Shown: positions 1-6,270 of the stretch, in pieces
How positions within the stretch are numbered: position 1 is the first letter of the stretch
Layout: each line of letters opens with the position of its first letter
Assembly (NCBI GenBank): GCA_013695715.1
Contig: JACCZZ010000140.1
Coordinates: forward strand, 1-8,633
DNA length: 8,633 bases
Origin: Chitinophagales bacterium
GTDB lineage: Bacteria > Bacteroidota > Bacteroidia > Chitinophagales > UBA10324
Direction: 5' to 3'
The notes under the pieces: generated by a model
Database searches by the model: none
Seen by the model: only the letters and a program-made list of their open reading frames with translations
What the model was told of the DNA's origin: nothing
Made by a program: the position numbers and the translations under genes

Positions 1-732
1 TTTTTTAAACATGGGTGCCGCTACTGCTGCGATCTCTTTTCCTGCACGTGTGCTGCCAGTGAAGGATATTGCTTTTATAGCAGGGTGTTTCACTATGGCG
101 GCTCCACATTTTGGTCCTGTGCCATGAAGGATGTTTAACACTCCGGCAGGCAACCCGGCCTCAATGCAAATTTTAGAAAGCTCATATGCGGACATAGGCG
201 TCACCTCACTGGGTTTAGCTACCACGCAATTTCCTGCAGCAAGTGCCGGCGCAATTTTCCAGGTGAACAAATACAGCGGCAAATTCCAGGGCGATATACA
301 GCCGACAACTCCAAGCGGTTGACGCAGGGTGTAGTTAAAAGCACTATCTTCCATCTGATGTGCATCAGTGGAAAACTGCACGGCTGCGGTAGCAAAGAAT
401 CGAAAATTTAAAGCCGCACGAGGAATATCAACTTTTGCTGCAAGTGTTTTCGGTTTGCCGTTGTCTATGGATTCTATTCCTGATAAGTAATCTGATCTGT
501 TATCAATGAGGTCAGCGATCTTCATCAAGATGCTGCAGCGATCCGTAGCAGAAGTATTGGCCCATCCCTCAAAGGCGTGCTGGGCTGCCATCAAAGCCTG
601 CTCTACATCCTGTTCATCAGAATCCGGGACAAGGGAATATACTTCGCCGATGGCAGGATCGTAATTGTCTAAATAATTTCCGAGAAGCGGATCAATAAGT
701 TTACCACCAATAAAATTTTGGATACGAAACAT
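1..732 (-). CDS. Aldehyde dehydrogenase, ALDH8-like, N-terminal half (cut by left window edge)
   Basis: NAD(P)-dependent aldehyde dehydrogenase that oxidises an aldehyde to its acid in the cytoplasm. The open frame begins at ATG 732-730 and stays open for 244 codons to the left edge, about half of the family's usual 480-500 residues. Visible family motifs are SPWNLP with Trp149, KPSE with the cofactor-binding Lys173, and FTGS at 224-227. The catalytic Glu and Cys would lie outside the window. The N-terminal half, including DIPRAALNFRFFA and ISPWNLPLYLFTWKIAPA, closely resembles from memory the ALDH8A1/2-aminomuconic-semialdehyde dehydrogenase group, which acts in tryptophan (kynurenine) breakdown. 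A 2-hydroxymuconic-semialdehyde or betaine-aldehyde type enzyme is the alternative. A good promoter lies 24-53 bases upstream, so this is probably the first gene of its own transcript. The ALDH family is certain, the substrate is inferred. Confidence 0.93.
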   Translation of the reverse strand, partial: MFRIQNFIGGKLIDPLLGNYLDNYDPAIGEVYSLVPDSDEQDVEQALMAAQHAFEGWANTSATDRCSILMKIADLIDNRSDYLSGIESIDNGKPKTLAAKVDIPRAALNFRFFATAAVQFSTDAHQMEDSAFNYTLRQPLGVVGCISPWNLPLYLFTWKIAPALAAGNCVVAKPSEVTPMSAYELSKICIEAGLPAGVLNILHGTGPKCGAAIVKHPAIKAISFTGSTRAGKEIAAVAAPMFKK

Positions 733-755
733 GAGAAGGTAATGGATGGGAAGTG

Positions 756-785
756 CAAAGTTAACGATGAAATAGTTACCCCAAA
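756..785 (-). promoter_or_regulatory. Bacteroidota-type promoter of the aldehyde dehydrogenase gene
   Basis: Read on the minus strand, a -33 element TTTG (782-785) is followed after 18 bases by the -7 element TAACTTTG (756-763), which matches the Bacteroidota consensus TAnnTTTG exactly. Transcription would start near 750, giving a leader of about 20 bases before the ATG at 732. The stretch GTTAACTTTGC around the -7 box is identical to that in front of dut. Confidence 0.65.
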
Positions 786-795
786 GTATACTTTG
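782..795. promoter_or_regulatory. Perfect 14-base palindrome over the -33 element, candidate operator
   Basis: CAAAGTATACTTTG reads the same on both strands. Its left arm is the -33 TTTG of the aldehyde dehydrogenase promoter. A dimeric regulator bound here would block or contact sigma factor, so it is a candidate operator. No regulator gene is visible in the window to pair with it, and such a palindrome can arise by chance in AT-rich DNA. Confidence 0.35.
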
Positions 796-896
796 CGAAT
801 AGCGGAGAAATACAATCTTATTAGAGCTCGAGCTGTTGGAAAGCTGAATCGTCACATCCTACATTACTCCAAAAACTCACAACGATTTTAAAATAA

Positions 897-1188
897 TTAT
901 TTCTCGATGATCCAATTTTGTGGATTCAGCAAAGCGGTTCCTTTCCATATTTCAAGGTGTATACTGGTTTCACCATTCTCATCAGTAAAAGCGCTACCAA
1001 TACTTTGTTTAGTGTCTACATCCTGATTTGCTTTAACCTTCACTGTGGCCAGATGGCTGTACACGGTAAAATATTCACCATGCTTAATTAACACAGCTTA
1101 TGGTATCCGGGATTTGAAATGGTACTCACCACCTTACCTTTAAACACTGCTCTTACATCAGCCCCTGGAGCAGTTTTTATATAATGCC
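897..1188 (-). pseudogene. Broken partial copy of the EnvC-like gene (3' end, LytM domain remnant)
   Basis: This stretch aligns with 2310-2603, the 3' end of the intact EnvC-like gene, from the shared TAA stop upstream. I count 23 mismatches in 292 bases, about 92% identity, plus two single-base deletions: one T near 1098 and one C between 1182 and 1183. The deletions break the frame, so only the last 65 codons (897-1094) stay open, with a GTG and no plausible leader. Similarity fades just past 1188, so the coiled coil, the signal peptide and the start of the LytM domain are missing. By hand, 17 of the 23 differences are silent, and four of the six replacements are conservative (Ile/Val twice, Thr/Ser, Asp/Glu). 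The copy therefore appears to have diverged as a working gene before breaking. It lies downstream of the T9SS gene on the same strand. I see no insertion-sequence ends or transposase beside it. Confidence 0.88.
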
Positions 1189-1264
1189 ATGTTCGATCGC
1201 TTTCTTACTTCATGAATTTTGATATAAAAGCTAACTAAGCTCCCTGGCCACACATTACCAAGAG

Positions 1265-2080
1265 TTACTCAATAAGAATCTTCCTTTTATATAAATGACC
1301 TTCATCGTTGGCCTGAATCAAATAAATTCCGGTTCCTAAATTATTAAGTGAAATGATGTCAGTAGCTTCCTCGATTTGAGTTTGAAGACATAATTGACCT
1401 AGCTCATTAAAAATGGATAGGTGAAGTGTGTTCAACGCAAAATTGTTTTTGACGTACAAAAAGTTGTTTGATGTAAAAATTTCCAAAGGTTGTTCAAATG
1501 AATTCTGAATGTCTGTTCCTAAGCCAGTTTGCCCTGCAAAAAGTGGAAGTGCAACACTATATGCTACATCTTTAATAACCATAAAATTGCATTGAGCCCC
1601 AACCGAGATTCTTACCCATCCATAATTGAGGTTCTGCAGCGAATCGTAGAATAGAAGTCCCATATACTTATCGTTCTTTCCGGACCACTGATCGATGCAA
1701 GACCAATCAGCACAGAGATAAGCCTCAGAAGTAACAAATCCATTTTCAATCATTTCACCGTAATCTATAGCGGAAGCGCTGTAAACATAAAAACCGCATG
1801 TGCAACAGGGTAATCCTTTGATCTCATTTTTCAATCCTGAAGAAATGGGAGCCGGGAGATTAGCCTTGATGAAGGCTGTCCCTGAATTACCATAGACCTG
1901 GAAGTGAACATCCCAGGCATTGTCATTATTTAAATCGAGATAAGCGGAATCACCGGTGGATAAATTGATATCCGATATATCAGAGTATATAATTTGTCCA
2001 TTGGCAGATTGATTAATCATGAAAATAGTTCCGGCAAGGCTGGAGTATCCTAATAATTTTTTCTGTAATTTGCTATTCAT
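1265..2080 (-). CDS. Secreted protein of unknown function with T9SS type A sorting domain
   Basis: Predicted exported protein of about 271 residues. The N-terminus MNSKLQKKLLGYSSLAG, followed by a hydrophobic stretch and ANGQIIYSDI, is a Sec signal peptide with probable cleavage near Gly/Gln. I recall similar openings (KLLGYSALAG...AQIIYTD) in many uncharacterised Bacteroidota proteins. The middle holds a cysteine-rich part (PCCTCG, then LCADWSC and QCNF) and a YMGLLF...YGWVRISV segment. The last 70 or so residues, with FNELGQ, GTGIYLIQ and a basic end KRKILIE, form a type A T9SS sorting domain, so the protein should cross the outer membrane and be anchored or released outside. In-frame ATGs at 2098 and 2089 would add 6 or 3 residues; 2080 is chosen because it gives the most normal signal peptide. 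It is flanked by the intact EnvC-like gene and its broken copy. The 229-base AT-rich upstream gap has no clear promoter. Catalytic function is unknown. Confidence 0.85.
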   Translation of the reverse strand: MNSKLQKKLLGYSSLAGTIFMINQSANGQIIYSDISDINLSTGDSAYLDLNNDNAWDVHFQVYGNSGTAFIKANLPAPISSGLKNEIKGLPCCTCGFYVYSASAIDYGEMIENGFVTSEAYLCADWSCIDQWSGKNDKYMGLLFYDSLQNLNYGWVRISVGAQCNFMVIKDVAYSVALPLFAGQTGLGTDIQNSFEQPLEIFTSNNFLYVKNNFALNTLHLSIFNELGQLCLQTQIEEATDIISLNNLGTGIYLIQANDEGHLYKRKILIE

Positions 2081-2309
2081 AACTAACATTTGGATCATCT
2101 AAAATAATAATAATAAAATAAATATTGATTTTGATAAGCAAAAAAAACTATTTAATTGGGTAATTGTACGTATTTTATTTCTGGGCAATTTAAACTCAAT
2201 GTCTTTGCATGAAGTGTGTTTCTTCCTTTCAGACTGTCTTCTAAATCGTAGAAGCAGGATAAATGATAGACTAATTAGATGGTTCAAACTTCAGAACTCC
2301 TGTAATAAA

Positions 2310-2603
2310 TTACTTCTCAATAATCCAATTTTGTGGATTCAGTAATGCGGTTCCTTTCCATATTTCGAGGTGTACACTGGTTTCACCGTTCTCATCAGTA
2401 AAAGCACTGCCAATACTTTGTTTAGTGTCTACCTCCTGATTTGCTTTAACCTTAACTGAGGCCAGATGACTGTAGACGGTAAAATATTCACCATGCTTAA
2501 CTAACACAGCTTTATGATATCCGGGATTTGAAATGATACTCACCACCTTACCTTTAAACACTGCCCTTACATCTGCACCTGCGGCAGTTTTTATATCAAT
2601 GCC
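2310..2603 (-). repeat. Intact copy of the duplicated EnvC-like 3' segment
   Basis: This is the partner of the broken copy at 897-1188, in the same orientation and offset by 1413-1415 bases. Similarity begins at the stop codon; downstream of it the two flanks differ. It ends upstream near codon 326 of the intact gene, just at the NNGID motif. The T9SS gene lies between the two copies. Confidence 0.85.
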
Positions 2604-3581
2604 GTTATTCTTTGTCTTTACATTTTCAAGAATAGGATGCTCATGCTCACCAAATGTGCCGGTGAGTTCACCTTTTGTAACAGGCCATGGCAGCTTACCC
2701 TGATTACTGGCGAAACTGGCTGAGAGGGCTGCGGCTTCGGGAGTTAACCCAAGACTGCCTGAGGAGGAACTTGCTTTACCGGAGGATGCACCTGCTTTTT
2801 TCTTAGATGCTTCTATCTCTTTTTTAATAAGGTCAGCTATTTGTTTTTTTAGTTTTTCCTGCTCTTTCCTTTTTTTATCAATAGAAGCTTTCAGTTGCTT
2901 TTCCTGTTTCGACAGGGTCTTAGCCATCTTATCTTTATTTGCTTTTTCAGTTGCTAATTTTTTTCTTTGTTCCTGTTGTTCTGAAAGCACCTTTTTTTTA
3001 GTTTCCCGCCTTGATTTAAGCGTTTCCATTTGCTTCTTTAAATCTGCCTGGGTGTCACCAATAAGGGTAGCCTGCATTCGACGATAAGCATTGTAGCGTT
3101 TAATATACTTCAACCGCATCAACGCATCATTGAAATCTTGTGCAGAGAAAAGAAACAATAGCTTGTCGTAAGCGCTTCTATGCTTATAAGCATAGTAGAT
3201 CATATTCGCATAATTTTTTCTCAGGGTATCGAGCTCACGATCTAATGATCGTACAACGCGAATTTTGCTGCTGATCTCCTTATCAATTTCATTAATCTGG
3301 CTGTTGTAATTACCTATCAGCTTCTCGCGTGTATCAATTTGTTTCCGCAATGCTGCAAGCTGATTAAGGTTTACCTTTTTTGATTTTTTTGTTTTATCAA
3401 GTTCCTTCTGAATTTCATCAATCTCTTTTACCAATTGCTCTTTCTTCTTTTCAAGGTCACCTTTACCTGATGTTTGAGCAGAGCTAACGCAACAGTTAAT
3501 TAGCATTGCCAATAAGGTTACTAAAAAGAACCTAAAGATGCTTGAGCCCTTATGAGCCAAATTGATTTTAGTCATGATCAT
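2310..3581 (-). CDS. EnvC-like murein hydrolase activator (coiled coil plus degenerate LytM/M23 domain)
   Basis: Periplasmic protein of 423 residues that by analogy with EnvC would activate peptidoglycan amidases at division. A signal peptide covers residues 1-35 (hydrophobic 18-32, cleavage near SSA/Q36). Lys/Glu-rich coiled coils fill roughly 42-130 and 180-270, then a Ser/Ala/Gly linker, then a LytM domain from about 297 to the end. The active site is incomplete: the first zinc-ligand His is Asn325 (NNGID, Asp329 kept), the YSHL His372 is present, and the HxH motif reads HLE with Glu406 in place of the second His. This points to a non-enzymatic activator, not a peptidase. The start lies 2 bases after the DUF4292 stop, so the two are co-transcribed; an ATG at 3575 is an alternative start two codons later. 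The 3' end is duplicated as a pseudogene at 897-1188. Confidence 0.93.
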   Translation of the reverse strand: MIMTKINLAHKGSSIFRFFLVTLLAMLINCCVSSAQTSGKGDLEKKKEQLVKEIDEIQKELDKTKKSKKVNLNQLAALRKQIDTREKLIGNYNSQINEIDKEISSKIRVVRSLDRELDTLRKNYANMIYYAYKHRSAYDKLLFLFSAQDFNDALMRLKYIKRYNAYRRMQATLIGDTQADLKKQMETLKSRRETKKKVLSEQQEQRKKLATEKANKDKMAKTLSKQEKQLKASIDKKRKEQEKLKKQIADLIKKEIEASKKKAGASSGKASSSSGSLGLTPEAAALSASFASNQGKLPWPVTKGELTGTFGEHEHPILENVKTKNNGIDIKTAAGADVRAVFKGKVVSIISNPGYHKAVLVKHGEYFTVYSHLASVKVKANQEVDTKQSIGSAFTDENGETSVHLEIWKGTALLNPQNWIIEK

Positions 3582-3583
3582 AG

Positions 3584-4366
3584 TTACTGTCCCGGCGCAT
3601 TGAACGGAAGCGGCACAGGCTCATTGATATTTATCTTGCTAAAGGTAACTACGATCTCTGTTCTTTCGGGGTTGAACAACTCGATTTTTCTCCACAATGA
3701 AAAGGGTGAAGTGTATTGTTGATCGTACTTCTCTAAAAGAATTGAAATAGCTTTAGAAGCATCCGCTCGAATGTTTTGATTGGAAATCAGATAGTTTCCA
3801 GTCAGAACAAATGAATTGCTTAAAGTATCATCTTCTGATTTAAATTCATATGTTGAATCCCTTTTAAGAAGGTTAAAATGTTTATCATCTGTAAACAGAG
3901 GTTTGCCAACGATTAAGTCCTGGATTGTTTCGTAACTGATGGGTAAAGACGTATATGATTTAAAAAAGTCATAGTCTCTGCTGAAATACTTATTGTTGAG
4001 GCGGTCTATTACCCGAATTGAATCTTTTGTAAGAAGTATGCGAGCAACCTCCAATCCAAGCGCTGGTGAAATAGATATCCATATGGCGCTATCATTTTTC
4101 ATTCGGAAGCTTGCGGTAACTTCCATCTTATCTTTGCTATGAGAGTAGGAAATCTTTGATTTACCTGAAAACCAGTCAAACAAGAAAGCCTTGCTTTTCA
4201 TGCTATCTATGATAGCCCCTGATGAAGCAGATGCTGATTTGCCTGGTACTGCAACTGTTTTTTTTACAGAAGAAGGCGTGTGACAGGAAATAAGAAAAAG
4301 GAATATTGAACAGCAGACACCGGCTATTCTAATCATATAATTTACGTTCTGCAATCTTTTTTTCAA
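3584..4366 (-). CDS. DUF4292 family lipoprotein, possible LolB-like outer-membrane lipoprotein factor
   Basis: Lipoprotein of 260 residues. A basic N-terminus and hydrophobic stretch lead to the lipobox LISC, with lipidated Cys28. The mature part carries features I associate with DUF4292: KSKAFLFDWFSGKSKISYSH, then SFRMKNDSAIWISISPALGLEVARILLTKDSI, then DRLNNKYFSRDYDF, and an antiparallel beta-strand pattern to the end. That fold resembles LolA/LolB, which carry and insert lipoproteins at the outer membrane, but transfer activity is an inference. Its start overlaps the end of the TPR gene by 38 bases. An in-frame ATG at 4336 (MIRIAGVCC) would cut the overlap to 8 bases and give a shorter signal peptide; the upstream start has more positive charge and I keep it with moderate confidence. 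EnvC follows after 2 bases, so translation of all three is probably coupled. Confidence 0.88.
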   Translation of the reverse strand: MKKRLQNVNYMIRIAGVCCSIFLFLISCHTPSSVKKTVAVPGKSASASSGAIIDSMKSKAFLFDWFSGKSKISYSHSKDKMEVTASFRMKNDSAIWISISPALGLEVARILLTKDSIRVIDRLNNKYFSRDYDFFKSYTSLPISYETIQDLIVGKPLFTDDKHFNLLKRDSTYEFKSEDDTLSNSFVLTGNYLISNQNIRADASKAISILLEKYDQQYTSPFSLWRKIELFNPERTEIVVTFSKININEPVPLPFNAPGQ

Positions 4367-6083
4367 TGGTTAGCGATTCTACATTTTTTTCTTTGGCCCT
4401 CATCCAATACTGCACTGCCCCATTCACATCACCTATTCGGTAAAGTACATCACCATAATGTTCCAGCACTGTTCCATCCTCATCAGCTCCATTTTGTATT
4501 GCTTTACTAATCCAGTTTTTTGCTTCTTCATAGTTACCCAACTTGTAAAGCACCCAACCATAGGTATCTTCATAGGCTGATGTATTTGGAGCAACAGAGG
4601 TAGCCTGTTCAGCCATCTTCCTGGCCACTTCCAATTTTTCGCCTCGCAAGGAAAGGTAATAGCTATAGTTGTTTAACACATATGCATTCTGGGGGTCGAA
4701 CATCAGAGCAAGATCGTAGCAGCTATCTGAGGCGCTATTATTCTTCAGGTTATAATATGCATCACCCATCGAGGAATAGAGTTGCGAAATAAATTGCTTG
4801 TCTTCAGAGCCAATTGCTACTGCCTGACCGAGCGAGGCTACTGCATTCTTGTATTTCTTAAGCTGTATGTTTGCATAACCATTGAAATAGAAGGCCATAT
4901 TCTGATCAGGAAAAAGTTCTATAGCCTTATTGCTGACCGCCAACAAAGAATCATAATCTCTTGAGCGGTCGTAAAGAAACATAACCTGTTGCCATACAGG
5001 AAATGAACTGTTATCTAAAGAGAGTGATTGTTTATATTGATCGAGCGCCTCCTGCGCCTGATCATTTTGATAAAGAATGTCACCATATAATGCATGTACT
5101 TTAGCATCATTAGGATGAACAGTAACGAGGGATTGACCTAAAGCCACGGCTTCTGCCTTTTTTTTAAGATCTGTTTGCATTAACGGAAGAAAGCTTGCTA
5201 ACAGTGGAACTTTTATATTCACATCGAGGTCAGCACTGCTGAATGCTTTTTGCAGCGCTTCAAATGATTTTTCCTCCTCACCTTTCTTTCGGAAGTACTC
5301 AGCGAGTACAAGATTGGCACGCGGATTCAGAGAATCAATCTTAATCATTTGTTGCAGTGCTTCATAGGCCTTGTCTTCCATTCCATTGCTCATATAAAAA
5401 TCCACCATCCTTGAATAATATCTTGGATCTTCTCCATTGGCCTCAATGAGCTTCTGAAGTTCCGCAGCAGCTTTATCCACCTTACCCTCCTTCATCCACA
5501 ATTTTACCTTTTCCGAGGTGATCTCTTCATTGATTCCAAACAGATCTTCTATCTGATTAAAAACATTAATAGCTTCTTCTGTTTGTTTGTTTTGATCCAG
5601 AAAAAAGGCGAGGTTAAACCAGGCGTCTGCATTATCCGGATTTTGTTGGGTCATTTGCTGGTATACCCTGATTGCCTCTTTATAATATCCTGTTCCACCC
5701 AACAAAGTACCATACAGGTCGAGGTACCATTCGTTTTCCGGATTTATTTTTATCGCTTGCGTCATGAGCGCAAGAGCTTCGGGGTATTGCTTCTGATTGA
5801 ATAAGATAACTGCCGCATTATAAAAAGCTGCATCATTAGCGGGATCAAACTTTATGCACTCTTTATACAGATTCAAGGCCTGCTGCTGATCGCCCAGGAT
5901 ATCCATTTTTTTGGCTTCAATAAGCTTTTCTTCTGCTTTAAGCTTCTGTGGATCATGTTCATCTTTAGGAATAGACGATCCTGACTTTGATGTTGTGGAT
6001 GTATTTTTTATGCCGGAGCATGAATAGTTCAATACTGCTAAACATACCAGCACATAGGATATTATTATCCATTTTAATTTCAT
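4329..6083 (-). CDS. Tetratricopeptide repeat lipoprotein
   Basis: Exported protein of 584 residues made almost wholly of TPR helices, a scaffold for protein-protein contacts. The N-terminus MKLKWIIISYVLVCLAVLNYSC looks like a lipoprotein signal with Cys22, although Asn at -3 is a poor lipobox residue. No acidic surface-export motif follows the Cys, so a periplasm-facing position is more likely. After a Ser/Lys-rich linker, about 12 TPR units run from near residue 50 to 570, with typical pairs such as AFYNAAVILFNQKQYPEAL and AWFNLAFFLDQNKQTEEAI. The C-terminal part (NAYVLNNYSYYLS, then YEDTYGWVLYKLGNYEEA and LEHYGDVLYRIGDVNGA) resembles the end of the TPR protein encoded beside lolB in Pseudomonas. 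It is first in a three-gene operon with a clear promoter at 6127-6158, and its end overlaps the DUF4292 gene. The partner protein is unknown. Confidence 0.92.
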   Translation of the reverse strand: MKLKWIIISYVLVCLAVLNYSCSGIKNTSTTSKSGSSIPKDEHDPQKLKAEEKLIEAKKMDILGDQQQALNLYKECIKFDPANDAAFYNAAVILFNQKQYPEALALMTQAIKINPENEWYLDLYGTLLGGTGYYKEAIRVYQQMTQQNPDNADAWFNLAFFLDQNKQTEEAINVFNQIEDLFGINEEITSEKVKLWMKEGKVDKAAAELQKLIEANGEDPRYYSRMVDFYMSNGMEDKAYEALQQMIKIDSLNPRANLVLAEYFRKKGEEEKSFEALQKAFSSADLDVNIKVPLLASFLPLMQTDLKKKAEAVALGQSLVTVHPNDAKVHALYGDILYQNDQAQEALDQYKQSLSLDNSSFPVWQQVMFLYDRSRDYDSLLAVSNKAIELFPDQNMAFYFNGYANIQLKKYKNAVASLGQAVAIGSEDKQFISQLYSSMGDAYYNLKNNSASDSCYDLALMFDPQNAYVLNNYSYYLSLRGEKLEVARKMAEQATSVAPNTSAYEDTYGWVLYKLGNYEEAKNWISKAIQNGADEDGTVLEHYGDVLYRIGDVNGAVQYWMRAKEKNVESLTIEKKIAERKLYD

Positions 6084-6126
6084 CGGAGAAATTTAATCAG
6101 TCTTCGTCTTAGAAGAATTAATAATT

Positions 6127-6158
6127 CAAACCTACATGATTGCAGACTATTTAGCAAA
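6127..6158 (-). promoter_or_regulatory. Bacteroidota-type promoter of the TPR-DUF4292-EnvC operon
   Basis: On the minus strand TTTG (6155-6158) is followed after exactly 20 bases by TAGGTTTG (6127-6134), a full match to the Bacteroidota -33/-7 consensus. Transcription would begin near 6120, leaving a leader of about 37 bases before the ATG at 6083. No strong Shine-Dalgarno sequence precedes that ATG, which is normal for the phylum. Confidence 0.7.
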
Positions 6159-6216
6159 CTGCATTCCGCGTTTAGAAGTTAAGGGGACGTATTGATTACA
6201 AAGCTTTATAACGCTT

Positions 6217-6238
6217 AAAATCATAGCAGCAGTATGAT
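6217..6238 (-). terminator. Weak hairpin with short T run after the nucleotidyltransferase gene
   Basis: On the minus strand ATCATA, a 7-base loop CTGCTGC, and TATGAT form a perfect 6-bp stem whose last T runs into TTT, 32 bases past the stop at 6271. The stem is AT-rich and the T run short, so termination would be inefficient. It sits in the gap before the next promoter, which is the right place for a boundary between transcription units. Confidence 0.3.
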
Positions 6239-6270
6239 CTTATTACAAACAAATTAAGCTTGCAATCAGC

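Noticed and set aside
131..322. Plus-strand open frame opposite the aldehyde dehydrogenase
   Set aside because: It is antisense to a well-supported gene with clear motifs and shows no coding character of its own.
825..834. 10-base palindrome AGCTCGAGCT
   Set aside because: Too short and too far upstream of the promoter to assign a role; expected by chance.
897..1094. Short open frame of 65 codons as a functional small protein
   Set aside because: It is the in-frame tail of a frameshifted EnvC-like copy, starts with GTG inside the domain, and lacks any signal peptide or leader.
1229..1241. AGCT-TAGTT-AGCT hairpin followed by T-rich DNA after the T9SS gene as a terminator
   Set aside because: Stem of only four base pairs; not stable enough to support.
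733..1264. Insertion sequence or transposon remnant around the pseudogene
   Set aside because: No transposase fragment, terminal inverted repeats or target duplications could be found at the edges of the repeated segment.
2100..2124. AAT/TAA-rich run upstream of the T9SS gene as a short tandem repeat or phase-variable tract
   Set aside because: Only four or so imperfect trinucleotide units in generally AT-rich leader DNA; not enough for a contingency locus.
2099..2287. 62-codon minus-strand open frame with hydrophobic ends
   Set aside because: It needs a TTG start, has no signal peptide logic or family resemblance, lies in AT-rich intergenic DNA and ends directly at the next gene's region.
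4782..4964. Plus-strand open frames opposite the TPR gene (also 5583-5804)
   Set aside because: Shadows of the TPR coding sequence; their translations look random.
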